A stretch of DNA of 64,000 nt from Pseudomonas vranovensis DSM 16006 (GTDB taxonomy: Bacteria; Pseudomonadota; Gammaproteobacteria; Pseudomonadales; Pseudomonadaceae): NCBI RefSeq assembly GCF_000425805.1, contig NZ_AUED01000001.1:705682-769681 (forward strand). The letters run 5' to 3'. Below, piece after piece: positions 1 to 8,543 of the stretch (positions are counted from its first letter, which is position 1; the number at the start of each line of letters is the position of its first letter). The notes beneath the pieces are model-generated. The model did not search any database. It had not been told where the DNA came from and was given only the letters and a program-made list of their open reading frames with translations. Made by a program: the position numbers and the translations under genes.

Positions 1-342
1 TGGCGGTACCGGTGACATGGCCGGAAACTCGCTTTGAAGATGCGCCAGCAAGCCCAGCAGTTTGCCAGTCAGCGCGTGTGGGTCTGCGGCGGTGAGGCTC
101 ACCGCATAAGGGGCAGGGGGCATTTCCGATGCATGCGCGGCTACTGCTGGTTCCACACTTCGTGGATTGCCGTTGAGTGTCGGGCTGGCGTACAGGCTCA
201 GGGCTACCTGTGTGGGTTGGTCCCCCAGGCCTCCGACCGCAATCGACGGGTCCATGATGACCTGACCCATTTTGCCCAGAGTGGTGCAGCCACCCAGCAC
301 CAGGCATAGCGACACGATTATCGAGTGTGTTCGCAGGCTCAT
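1..342 (-). CDS. tssJ: Type VI secretion lipoprotein TssJ (3' end cut by window edge)
   Basis: Outer-membrane lipoprotein that anchors the TssM-TssL membrane complex of the type VI machine. Reading the complement from the ATG at 342 gives 114 uninterrupted codons to the window edge. A short hydrophobic signal ends in the lipobox LGGC, with Cys19 as lipidation site, followed by a VALSLYASPTLN strand typical of the TssJ beta-sandwich. The start codon overlaps the stop of the FHA gene as ATGA, so the two are translationally coupled at the distal end of the tssB operon. The C-terminus lies outside the window. Position in the operon and the lipobox together make the call firm. Confidence 0.85.
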   Translation of the reverse strand, partial: MSLRTHSIIVSLCLVLGGCTTLGKMGQVIMDPSIAVGGLGDQPTQVALSLYASPTLNGNPRSVEPAVAAHASEMPPAPYAVSLTAADPHALTGKLLGLLAHLQSEFPAMSPVPP

Positions 343-926
343 GGGAGCACCGATGTCAGGGTGCAGTTGATCCAGTAATCTTCAGGTCGCGCAGGTGAGC
401 GCAGTGCATCCAGCGCCGCCAGAGGGTCCAGCCCTTCACCCGTTGTCCGTGTTCGGCTCAGTTCGGCGAACACCCGGGACGGCGCGCTGCGCAGGACGGG
501 GATGGGCACTTCGGCGGGGAGATCACGGATGAACGTATCGAGTACCTGTTCGTGCTCATTGATCAACGCCGTCACACAGTGGCGTGCCAGATGCTGTGTG
601 GTTCCGTCTGTGAGGGTATGGATTTGAACCTGAAAGCCGCCGATACGCAGGTGGTCGCCATCGCACAAACGCACGGGTGCGAGTGTTCCGAGGCTCAGGT
701 CATTGTTGTTGAGGTAGGTTTGTCCGCAGCGATCGACCACACAGAAGCAGCCTTCCGTCCAGAGGATTTCGCAGTGGATCGGTTGAACGCTGCAGTCACA
801 GTCGCTCAATCGCCAGCTAGCCCCCTGGCTGCCAATGGTGCCGCCCCGGGTATCAAGCTGGTGGCTGGGCTTGACCCCATGCTGCAGGCGCCCAGGGTTG
901 CAGACGGTCAACGTGAGACGGCTCAT
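339..926 (-). CDS. Short FHA-domain protein of the type VI cluster (TagH-like)
   Basis: A 195-residue protein whose N-terminal ~100 residues form a forkhead-associated domain, which binds phosphothreonine peptides: a RLTLTVCNP start, a GSQGASWRLSD region and a later QTYLNNNDLSLG loop. In type VI clusters such proteins act in threonine-phosphorylation control or scaffold assembly. The tail after residue ~110 has no recognisable domain. Full TagH/Fha1 proteins are usually much longer, with a second C-terminal domain, so this is a short form. I chose the ATG at 926 because it overlaps the end of tssG by four bases; an upstream in-frame start at 959 would intrude further into tssG. No PpkA/PppA kinase or phosphatase gene is visible here. 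Confidence 0.75.
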   Translation of the reverse strand: MSRLTLTVCNPGRLQHGVKPSHQLDTRGGTIGSQGASWRLSDCDCSVQPIHCEILWTEGCFCVVDRCGQTYLNNNDLSLGTLAPVRLCDGDHLRIGGFQVQIHTLTDGTTQHLARHCVTALINEHEQVLDTFIRDLPAEVPIPVLRSAPSRVFAELSRTRTTGEGLDPLAALDALRSPARPEDYWINCTLTSVLP

Positions 927-1945
927 GAACGTACCTTGATCCTGACAATGCCTTCGCATTGCCCTTGAATGATTTCAATGAAGCTGGTCCACCCCAGGTG
1001 AGTGCCGTGGTTGCGACTCAGGCAAAAGGCAGGCACTTCATCGTCCTTGAGCACCAATTCGAGGTCATATGCCAAGCCGTCGCGCAGGAGAAAGTCGATG
1101 AGCGCGCGTATCCGTTCGAAGTGCTCGCCACTGGGCAGGAATTCACGCAAGCGCACCTGGGTAAGCTGGGAAATGACAAGGGTAAATTTGCTGCTGCGCG
1201 TGCGCGTTCGCGTGCCGACAGTAAAGTCGTTGCCCAGGTGGCCGTTCTGCCGGCCCAGGCTGAGCATCTGTCGGGGATCAAGCCGGAGCGAACGCGCTTC
1301 GAATTCACGAATCTGTACGCAGGGCAAATCAAAGCAATGGGCGATGATCCCTGCGACCGTGCCGGGGGCGCGGCTACGGCTGGCAATGACGCCGGCAAAA
1401 CTGAGCAGTCGGCCCCAGGGCAGGGCGGTGTTGCCACGCAATTGCCCGTCGTTCAAGCCTATGAGGGCGAATACATAGCGGGAAAAGTCATCGTTGGCTT
1501 GCGCCTGAAAGCGGATGTAATAGCGGTACTTGCGCCAGCTGCGATGCAAGAGGCTGAGCAGGTAATGGTTGAAAAAGTCCAGAAAGGCAGGGCGAATACC
1601 GATGCCCTGAGTTTGCTCATAGGCAACCTGGTCGAGATAGAAGCCGGGCAAGGGTGAATCGGTACCGTGCAGGCCGAAGAAGGTAGCGCAGACGTTGTAG
1701 CGCTGACCGTCCGACGTCTGCATCATACGTTCGGCCTTGCGGATGTCGGAAGCGGGGAACGACAGGCACGCATCGCTTCGTAGCCACACGCGCTGACGTG
1801 CTGAGGCAATCGGGCGCTGTGGCTCCAGGTCATCGCCATGCAGCCCGTGCAGCCGCTCCAGTAATTGGAAGAAGTTGTGCTGGTGGGCCTCGGCGAGCAA
1901 CGTGTTGGCTAGATCAGTGGTTGTCTGCCGGTCAGCAAAGGCCAT
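923..1945 (-). CDS. tssG: Type VI secretion baseplate subunit TssG
   Basis: TssG (VasB/ImpH family) is a baseplate wedge component that works with TssE, TssF and TssK in the cytoplasm. The 340-residue product has family landmarks: an N-terminal HNFFQLLERLHG segment, FFGLHGTDSPLPGFYLD near residue 90, and a FLDFFNHYLLSLLHRSW stretch. The ATG at 1945 is preferred over an upstream in-frame GTG because the protein homology begins at MAFADRQ; it overlaps the end of tssF by 37 bases, which is common for this pair. Length and order (F before G) match the usual arrangement. Confidence 0.9.
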   Translation of the reverse strand: MAFADRQTTTDLANTLLAEAHQHNFFQLLERLHGLHGDDLEPQRPIASARQRVWLRSDACLSFPASDIRKAERMMQTSDGQRYNVCATFFGLHGTDSPLPGFYLDQVAYEQTQGIGIRPAFLDFFNHYLLSLLHRSWRKYRYYIRFQAQANDDFSRYVFALIGLNDGQLRGNTALPWGRLLSFAGVIASRSRAPGTVAGIIAHCFDLPCVQIREFEARSLRLDPRQMLSLGRQNGHLGNDFTVGTRTRTRSSKFTLVISQLTQVRLREFLPSGEHFERIRALIDFLLRDGLAYDLELVLKDDEVPAFCLSRNHGTHLGWTSFIEIIQGQCEGIVRIKVRS

Positions 1946-3675
1946 GTGTAGTGCTCGTTGTTGGTTGTGTTGATCACTTCCAGTTGATGGAAGGAATTGA
2001 CGCTGGCGTACAGTGCGAAGAAATGCGAAAGGACTGTGCCGAACAGGTACAGGTCGCCTTCGCACAAGAAAGCGTCCTGGTCGAGCTCCAACCGGGTTTG
2101 CAGGCCGCGTATGGGCAAGCCCTTGATCAACCAGTCCAGGGGGGCGGTGCGGGCTTGGCCAATACCGTTGAGGCGCTTGCGGGTGGCGCGGGCCTGCTGG
2201 ATGTCATGCAAGGCCGCGAAGTCATAGGCACTGATCACAGCTTTGAGCGGCTCGGCCGAGAGCAGTGACAGGTAGTTGAGCGACAGGTTGGAGATCAACG
2301 TCCATTGCAGTTGACCGTCGAGTACCGGGCGGTAGGGGCGGGTTGGACGAGTGATGTTGCGGTAACTGGCCAGGGGAGGAGTCGCCTCGGTGGCGAGGCT
2401 GATGTCGCCCACGCCGAGTGCCAGCGGCAGGTTGCGGTTGGTACACGTCAGGTCTACCGAGGCGGTTTCCAAGTCTCCGATGTAGGCACTCTCGTCGCCG
2501 CGCACGAAAGCGATTCGGTGTTCCAGCCCGTCACCCCGTAGCGATTCTTCGACTTTGCAGCGGTAATACAATGCCGTTCGGCCCCGGGCGACTTCAATCT
2601 CGTGGGCGAATGACTCGAAGGGCTGGAAGATTCGCAGCCGTTCGCTGCTATTGCCATCCGTCGCCACGCGCCAGCTTGCCACCTGGTCGACGCTGAAGAT
2701 CTCGTAGGCATCCGGGCGCTGGCCGCTGGGCGTGAGGCGTATCTGGTCGGCGTGGCCAGCAAGGTCAATGGGTTCGGCGCTGTGTTCGAACAGGTTGATT
2801 GCCGGTGCGCAAAACAAGCTGAAGTCACCATTACCAACACGCAGGGTCGCGGGCAGGGGGCGGCTGAAGTGAAATTCCAGGCAGATCTTGCGGCTGTCCT
2901 GATCGGGCCATAGGCGGCTCAACTGCGTCAGGGTGAAAAAGTGAAAGCGCTGCGGGAAGACAAAATATTCCTGCAGTATCCGATAGCCGTCAAAAACGTT
3001 GCGAGGGTAGGGCAGTAGTGCTTCTTCGGGGGTGAATCCGGGAAACGCCAGCGAGCTTGCCGGCAGTTGTCGACGTTCCCCGTTGACTGTGATGCTGACA
3101 GCGCTCAGGTAGTGCGAAAGCCACAGATAAAGGCTCTGTGCGTTTCGGTCATCACCGCTGAGGTGGAAGTCAAGGCGATCACAGCCCAAGGTGTTCAAGG
3201 GCCTGTTCACCAGGGTGTCCAGGTCGATACACACGGTGGAGCGTTCGCGCGTATGCGTGGCGTCGACATTGGCAATGGCAAGGGGATAGATATTGACCTC
3301 TGTGCAGGTTCGATACTCACAGGCCACGCCTTCGACAGGGTGTGCGAACAGTCGAGCGCCCTTGGGAATGCATTGTTGCTCGCTGATCGATTGCTCCACA
3401 GGGGTGAACTGAACGATCGTCGCGCTGGGCAGGGGGCGCAAGTAGTTGGGCCAGAGCATTTGCAACAGTGAATGGGTGAGCTCTGGCAGGTCATCCTCGA
3501 GTTTCAGGCGTAACTTGGCAGTCAGAAATGCAAAGCCTTCCAACAGTCGTTCGACGTCCGGGTCCCCGCCTTGTTCACCCAGGAAACGGCTCAGTTGCGG
3601 GTTGTCCTGGGCAAACTCGGCACCCAACTCTCGCAGGTAGCTCAACTCTTCGCCAAAGCGGTCTTTGAGGGTCAT
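1909..3675 (-). CDS. tssF: Type VI secretion baseplate subunit TssF
   Basis: TssF (VasA/ImpG family), the large baseplate wedge protein that pairs with TssG. It is 588 residues, normal for the family. It opens with MTLKDRFGEELSYLRELG, then a FLTAKLRLKLEDDLPELTH segment and LWPNYLRPLPS near residue 80, all hallmarks of TssF. The start at 3675 lies three bases after the tssE stop, so the genes are tightly coupled within the tssBCEFG operon. No frameshift or missing segment was noticed. Confidence 0.93.
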   Translation of the reverse strand: MTLKDRFGEELSYLRELGAEFAQDNPQLSRFLGEQGGDPDVERLLEGFAFLTAKLRLKLEDDLPELTHSLLQMLWPNYLRPLPSATIVQFTPVEQSISEQQCIPKGARLFAHPVEGVACEYRTCTEVNIYPLAIANVDATHTRERSTVCIDLDTLVNRPLNTLGCDRLDFHLSGDDRNAQSLYLWLSHYLSAVSITVNGERRQLPASSLAFPGFTPEEALLPYPRNVFDGYRILQEYFVFPQRFHFFTLTQLSRLWPDQDSRKICLEFHFSRPLPATLRVGNGDFSLFCAPAINLFEHSAEPIDLAGHADQIRLTPSGQRPDAYEIFSVDQVASWRVATDGNSSERLRIFQPFESFAHEIEVARGRTALYYRCKVEESLRGDGLEHRIAFVRGDESAYIGDLETASVDLTCTNRNLPLALGVGDISLATEATPPLASYRNITRPTRPYRPVLDGQLQWTLISNLSLNYLSLLSAEPLKAVISAYDFAALHDIQQARATRKRLNGIGQARTAPLDWLIKGLPIRGLQTRLELDQDAFLCEGDLYLFGTVLSHFFALYASVNSFHQLEVINTTNNEHYTWPLLTGRQPLI

Positions 3676-3678
3676 GGC

Positions 3679-4089
3679 TTACCTCACTTTGGTGTAGCGG
3701 TTATGGCCATTGACCAGTAGCTCGATTTGCAACTGCTGTTGCTGGTTGCGTACCTGCAGTTGGCATTCGAGTCGAAAGTCCAACTGCAGGGGGACCTCGG
3801 GATCAGGCTGACACCGTATTGCGCATACCTTGATGCGCGGCTCGTACAAATGGATGGTGCGACGAATGTCGGCAGCGATCTGTTTCAATACGTCACCGCG
3901 GCTTAGTGCATGGTCGTTGAAGTCGCGCAAGCCCAGTGCTGGACTACTTTGCGAGCTGCCTTGACGGCTGTTCAGCAGGCGCTCCAGGTGCTGTTTGATC
4001 GCCTCGAACTTCTCTGCGACGTATTCCTGGCAATGCGACGGGCGCCGCGCAGGTGTATCGGATTTCAGGCGCTCAAACAGGCTGCTCAT
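3679..4089 (-). CDS. tssE: Type VI secretion baseplate protein TssE (gp25-like)
   Basis: A 136-residue homologue of phage T4 gp25, the baseplate protein that seeds sheath polymerisation. It contains SLFERL at the start, the GLRDFNDHALSRGDVLKQIAADIRRTI segment and the EPRIK motif in the gp25 core. The ATG at 4089 overlaps the tssC stop (AATGA), so translation is coupled. A longer in-frame reading starting inside tssC is rejected because its extra residues are tssC out of frame. The size agrees with other TssE proteins. Confidence 0.9.
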   Translation of the reverse strand: MSSLFERLKSDTPARRPSHCQEYVAEKFEAIKQHLERLLNSRQGSSQSSPALGLRDFNDHALSRGDVLKQIAADIRRTIHLYEPRIKVCAIRCQPDPEVPLQLDFRLECQLQVRNQQQQLQIELLVNGHNRYTKVR

Positions 4090-5564
4090 TGGGTGTCGAG
4101 CCGCCCTACCAGGGAAATCTCGAAGTTGGCGCCCATGTATTTGAAGTGAGGGCGTACCGCGAGCGAAACCTGGTACCAACCTGGATCGCCGGCAACATCG
4201 GTCACTTCAATTCGGGCCGCGCGTAATGGACGGCGACTGCGGACATCGGCAGAAGGGTTTTCCTGATCGGCTACATACTGTTTGATCCAGCGGCTGAGTT
4301 CGCTTTGCAGGTCCTGGCGTTCCTTCCAGCTACCGATCTGCTCGCGCTGCAGAACCTTGATGTAGTGGGCCAGGCGGTTGACGATGAACAGGTAAGGTAA
4401 CTGAGTACCCAATTTGTAGTTGGTCTGTGCTTCCTGGCCTTCGGGCGTTCTGGGGAACACCTTGGGTCGCTGCGCCGAGTTGGCCGAGAAGAACGCGGCA
4501 TTGTCGCTGTCCTTGCGCATGGTCAGGGCGATGAAACCTTCCTCGGCCAGTTCAAATTCCTTGCGGTCCGATATCAACACCTCAGTGGGGATTTTTGCCT
4601 GTAACCGGCCAAGGGACTCATACAGATGAACCGGCAGATCGTCCACCGCACCGCCGGACTGCGGGCCGATGATATTTGGGCACCAGCGGTAACGGGCAAA
4701 GCTTTCGTTGATGCAACTGGCCAGCAGGAACGCGGCATTGCCCCACAAGTAGTTACTGTGCTCGCCGTCAATGTTTTCGTCATAGCTGAAGCTGGTTATG
4801 GGGTGTTCGTTACGCTCGTAAGGCTGGCGCAGCATGAAGCGTGGCAATGCCAATCCGACGTTGCGTGAATCCTCGGCATCGCGAAAGGAGCGCCATTTGG
4901 CGAAGCGGGGCCCCTCAAAGATGTCCTTCACCTCTTTCAGATTAGGCAGGTCTTCAAAGCTGTTCAGGTTGAAAAAATCAGGCCCGGGGGCTGTGATGAA
5001 TGGTGCATGTGACATGGCGGCCACGGAGGCGACATAACTAAGCAGCTTTATGTCACTGGAAGACGGGCCAAATGAGTAATTGCCGATCATGGCGGCAACC
5101 GGTTCACCGCCGAATTGTCCAAAGCCAGCGGTGTAGACATGTTTGTAAAGACCGCTGCTGGTAATGTCGCCGGCATTATCGAAGTCTTCCAGCAAGTCAT
5201 TCTTGCTGATGTGCAACACCTCGAGTTTTATGTTCTCGCGAAAGTCGGTTCGGTCCACTAACAGCTTCAGGCCGCGCCAGGCTGATTCCAGTTGCTGGTA
5301 TTCGGGTTGATGCAAGATGATGTCCATTTGCCGCCCGAGTGCGCGGTCCAGTTCGGCAATCATTAGATCGACACGATGCTTGTTGATGAGTTGGTCGCGC
5401 TCGTTGCTTTTCAGTATTTCCGTAATAAATGCTGCAACCCCTTGCTTGGCGATCAGGTAACCTTCCTGGGTTGGCTGCAACATGGTTTCGGCCATGATTT
5501 GATCAAGCAGACAGGGGTCACCCACTGTTGTTGGTGACGTGTTCGGGGTGGTCCTAGTTGGCAT
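4086..5564 (-). CDS. tssC: Type VI secretion contractile sheath large subunit TssC
   Basis: TssC (VipB) builds the contractile sheath with TssB around the Hcp tube. The 492-residue length is exactly typical. Landmarks are LESAWRGLKLLVDRTDF near residue 90, an AMIGNYSFG segment near 160, SLGRLQAKIPTEVLISDRKEFELAEEGF near 320-350 and the C-terminal ARIEVTDVAGDPGWYQVSLAVRPHFKYMGA. The gene sits 55 bases after tssB. The conserved order B-C-E-F-G supports one transcript from the promoter region upstream of tssB. Confidence 0.95.
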   Translation of the reverse strand: MPTRTTPNTSPTTVGDPCLLDQIMAETMLQPTQEGYLIAKQGVAAFITEILKSNERDQLINKHRVDLMIAELDRALGRQMDIILHQPEYQQLESAWRGLKLLVDRTDFRENIKLEVLHISKNDLLEDFDNAGDITSSGLYKHVYTAGFGQFGGEPVAAMIGNYSFGPSSSDIKLLSYVASVAAMSHAPFITAPGPDFFNLNSFEDLPNLKEVKDIFEGPRFAKWRSFRDAEDSRNVGLALPRFMLRQPYERNEHPITSFSYDENIDGEHSNYLWGNAAFLLASCINESFARYRWCPNIIGPQSGGAVDDLPVHLYESLGRLQAKIPTEVLISDRKEFELAEEGFIALTMRKDSDNAAFFSANSAQRPKVFPRTPEGQEAQTNYKLGTQLPYLFIVNRLAHYIKVLQREQIGSWKERQDLQSELSRWIKQYVADQENPSADVRSRRPLRAARIEVTDVAGDPGWYQVSLAVRPHFKYMGANFEISLVGRLDTQ

Positions 5565-5619
5565 CGTGTCGCTCCGTTGTCGATTTCAAGACCGGCAGGG
5601 CCGGACTCAAGGCGGGCTG

Positions 5620-6123
5620 TCAATCTTCGTTGGGGGCTTCCAGAACAAGCTCCAGCTCCTGGGCCAGTTGGTTGCGCGACTGCTCATCGCTCAGCAGGTA
5701 CTGCAACTGTTTTCGGAAGGCCGGAACGTTACCCAGCGGGCCCTTGAGGGCCACCAGTGCTTCACGCAGTTCAAGTAGTTTGTTCAGCTCCGGGACCTGG
5801 CGGGCAATTGCATCCGGCCCGAAGTCGTTGATCGATCGAAACTGCAGGCGCACCTGCATCTCTGCATCTGGTGCCTGACTCAGCGCCAAGGGCACGTTCA
5901 TGTCCAAACGAACGTCAGCATCGTCGAGCACGTTGTTGAAGTTGTGTTTGTCCACGCGCATGACTTGTCGGTCTTCGAGGGCACGATCATCAATCAGGCC
6001 AAAGTCACCCGTTATCAGCATCTTGTGCGGCAGTTCGACTTCCGCTTGTTGATCGCCCGTGGCAGGGACATATTTTATGTTTATACGTTCTTTGGGGGCG
6101 ACAGAGCTTGATGGCTTGGCCAT
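5620..6123 (-). CDS. tssB: Type VI secretion contractile sheath small subunit TssB
   Basis: TssB (VipA), the small sheath subunit that interlocks with TssC. The product is 167 residues with RINIKYVPATGD near the N-terminus, a LPHKMLITGDFG segment and LNKLLELREALVALKGPLGN in the C-terminal helix region, all characteristic. It is the first gene of the minus-strand operon and has about 280 bases of non-coding DNA upstream, shared with the divergent vasI operon. Confidence 0.95.
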   Translation of the reverse strand: MAKPSSSVAPKERINIKYVPATGDQQAEVELPHKMLITGDFGLIDDRALEDRQVMRVDKHNFNNVLDDADVRLDMNVPLALSQAPDAEMQVRLQFRSINDFGPDAIARQVPELNKLLELREALVALKGPLGNVPAFRKQLQYLLSDEQSRNQLAQELELVLEAPNED

Positions 6124-6404
6124 GCGTTGAGAACTCCATTAAGTCAATTCAGGTTGTAGGAAGTTTCTTTTTCTAATATCAGGTGCTGGCAATTAAATGG
6201 TTTGCGAACTGTTTGTAGGAAAATTCTGGTGGCTGTAAGTAGGTGCTTGCTGTTTTTTAAGACGATGCATGGGGTGAGGTGTTTGCGTCGAGTCGCAAGG
6301 TGTTACTTCATGTTTATTTGTTTTTATCCAAGTTAATACCCTAAGCTCCCGTCCGATTCGCTGGTGAGGTATTTCCGTGCAAGTGTGCAGACGGAGGTAG
6401 GTCA
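6124..6404. promoter_or_regulatory. Divergent intergenic region between tssB and vasI operons
   Basis: About 280 bases of AT-rich DNA separate two divergent type VI operons, so both promoters should lie here. A clear ribosome site GGAGG (6393-6397) precedes vasI. I looked for a sigma-54 GG-N10-GC pair because many type VI clusters use RpoN; TGGCAATTAAATGGTTTGC (starting near 6187) has the right elements but the wrong spacing, so no promoter is called. Confidence 0.5.
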
Positions 6405-7091
6405 TTGGTACGTATGATTTCAACGACAGGGTTGGCGCTGATGGATCGTTATGTTGGTTGGACGCTGGGGAGTTACTTGTTGTTCTGTGTGGGACAAGTT
6501 CAGGCAAGTGGCCCGCGTGACTGCACCGGTATTGTCTCCAACGTCGAGCGTCTTGCATGTTTTGATGAGGCGGCGGGAACACCGGTAGTGGTACCCCGGT
6601 TACCCGTCAGGCAAATACCGGAACCTGCAGCCCCGACCCGGACCCTGATCATGTCCAATGAGGTGCAGCGAGCGCCTGGCCAATCGGGTTTCGTCATGAG
6701 CAGCGAGAATGAAAGCGTCGACGGCAAGCAGCAACGGGTATTGATTTCGGCACCGGCTTCTGCACATCCCCACACCTATTTGGCAATCAGCTGTGTGCAG
6801 AACATTACCCGTCTGCAGTTGCTCACTGCACAGCCTGTGGAAACCAGTCGCGTCAGCATTGGCTTGGGGCCCAACCTCGGCGCTGCAAGCAAGCGGCCTT
6901 GGCAGGTGATGGAAGATGGCACGGTGATTGACGTCGGTCGCGGTCGAACCGCAATCGAGATGGTGAAGGGCGTGCTCGATTGGCAATACATTCACATCAG
7001 CAGCGACAATGCGCTGCTCAATGGCCTGGTGTTCGATAGCAACACCCTGGCGCCCATGATCAACCAGGCGCGTACAGCATGTCATTGGTAG
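6405..7091 (+). CDS. vasI: Type VI secretion-associated protein VasI (VCA0118 family)
   Basis: VasI is a type VI accessory protein of the V. cholerae VCA0118 family; its exact role is not settled. The 228-residue product has a signal-like hydrophobic stretch (WTLGSYLLFCVGQVQAS), then the family signature DCTGIVSNVERLACFDEAAG and a central TYLAISCVQNITRLQL segment. The TTG at 6405 lies seven bases after GGAGG, which favours it over the ATG at 6414. The 3' end overlaps tssA by 13 bases. It heads the divergent vasI-tssA-tssM operon, the same order as V. cholerae vasI-vasJ-vasK. Confidence 0.8.
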   Translation: MVRMISTTGLALMDRYVGWTLGSYLLFCVGQVQASGPRDCTGIVSNVERLACFDEAAGTPVVVPRLPVRQIPEPAAPTRTLIMSNEVQRAPGQSGFVMSSENESVDGKQQRVLISAPASAHPHTYLAISCVQNITRLQLLTAQPVETSRVSIGLGPNLGAASKRPWQVMEDGTVIDVGRGRTAIEMVKGVLDWQYIHISSDNALLNGLVFDSNTLAPMINQARTACHW

Positions 7092-8518
7092 TCGAAGCAC
7101 CTGCTCAGGTGGCAGCGTTACTCTTGGCTCCGATCGATTCGAAGACGCCCGCCGGGTTGTTCGACATTGAAGACGAAACCTATCAAGCAATCGACCAGGA
7201 GATGGTCAAGCTGGGCGGGTTGCAGGAAGCCAACATCGACTGGCAGTACATAGAGGAAGCTTCACAGCAGTACCTGAGTAGCCGATGCAAGCAATTCCGC
7301 ATTCTTGTCCATCTGGGCACCGCCTGGTTGCGCCGTCGCTGCTGGGAACGCTGGTGTACCGTGGTGAACGTGCTGGCCGGTATGGTCGAGACCTATTGGG
7401 AAAGTGCCTATCCTAAACCGGGGCCGACGGGATACCTGACCAAGCGCAAACTCGTCGAAGGACTGCTCAAACGCCTGGCAACTACGCTGCCGACACTGGA
7501 GCGGGCGAGCTTCGTGCCCGCTCACGGCGCCTTGGCGCAAGAATCACTTGCACGGTTGATGAAGTGTTCAGGTAGCGCGCAGTTGGACCAGGCAGCGTTG
7601 CTGGAGCTGCAGCGATTGCTCGAGGAGCAGGCGACCGCAGCCCGCGACGGCCCGTCAAAGCAGTCATTGGCAATTGTTCCCTCGAGTAGCGACGACTCTC
7701 TTGGCCGGACGCTACTGTCTGCTCAGAACGGTATTTCGCTGGGCAATGATCGCGAAACTCGACACGCCGTGTTGACCATGGCCGAGTTCATCAATCAGCA
7801 GGACATCTATGACCCAACGGGTTACCAACTGCGCCGCTTTGGGCTGTGGGCACATGTTCATGCGTTGCCTCCTGTCAGAAAAGAACTGCGTACGGAGCTG
7901 ATGGCCGTCCCGGTTGAAATCGTGAGTCGATACCAGGATGCCTTGTCCGGCACGGTGGTCGAGCCTGAGCTGCTGCTCAGGGTGGAGCGCAGTGTAGTCG
8001 CCTCGCCATTCTGGGCGCGAGGGAGCTTCATGGCCGCTAGCATTGCCAACCGACTGGCCATGGGCGAAGTGGCTGAAGCTATTCGCCAGGCAACCGAGCG
8101 CTTTGTCAGGCGCTTGCCAGCCATGCAGCAGCTTTGCTTCAGCGACGGCACAGCCTTTGTCGATGAGCAATGCATGGCCTGGCTGAAAGGCAGCGGGACA
8201 GCGCAAGGGGCGGACTCGCACTGCCATGAATTTCAACGTTTGCGAGAAGAACTTGTTGCCCAGCTCGAGCAGGAAGGGGTCGAGCACGTGCTACTGCGCC
8301 TGCAGGCATTGCAGGGCGACTACCGTTCGCCGCGTGAGCGCTGCCATGCCACGTTGATTGCCGCTGACTTGCTGGCTTCGCGTGGGTTGTCATGGCTGGC
8401 AGGTGACCTGTGTGCAGGCGTCGCGCGCACCATGCAAGAAACCATGGCCACGCAGTGGGAACCCGACGTTTATCAGAAACTCAAGCAGTGTGGCGGCTCG
8501 TCACGGCTGAACGATTAG
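7079..8518 (+). CDS. tssA: Type VI secretion protein TssA (VasJ type, ImpA N-terminal domain)
   Basis: TssA coordinates baseplate and sheath assembly or caps the distal end, depending on subtype. The 479-residue protein begins with an ImpA_N domain: PIDSKTPAGLFDIEDETYQAID, then IDWQYIEEASQQYLSSRCKQFRILVHLGTAWL. The C-terminal half (YQLRRFGLWAHVHALPPVRKE onward) matches the VasJ-type tail rather than the long dodecameric TssA. Its start is inside the end of vasI and tssM begins 25 bases after its stop, so all three are one operon. Confidence 0.85.
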   Translation: MSLVVEAPAQVAALLLAPIDSKTPAGLFDIEDETYQAIDQEMVKLGGLQEANIDWQYIEEASQQYLSSRCKQFRILVHLGTAWLRRRCWERWCTVVNVLAGMVETYWESAYPKPGPTGYLTKRKLVEGLLKRLATTLPTLERASFVPAHGALAQESLARLMKCSGSAQLDQAALLELQRLLEEQATAARDGPSKQSLAIVPSSSDDSLGRTLLSAQNGISLGNDRETRHAVLTMAEFINQQDIYDPTGYQLRRFGLWAHVHALPPVRKELRTELMAVPVEIVSRYQDALSGTVVEPELLLRVERSVVASPFWARGSFMAASIANRLAMGEVAEAIRQATERFVRRLPAMQQLCFSDGTAFVDEQCMAWLKGSGTAQGADSHCHEFQRLREELVAQLEQEGVEHVLLRLQALQGDYRSPRERCHATLIAADLLASRGLSWLAGDLCAGVARTMQETMATQWEPDVYQKLKQCGGSSRLND

Positions 8519-8543
8519 ACCAACAGGGCGTTAGGAGTCTGCG

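Noticed and set aside
6180..6215. Sigma-54-like promoter TGGCAATTAAATGGTTTGC between the type VI operons
   Set aside because: The distance between GG and GC is 14 bases instead of 10, so it does not meet the consensus.
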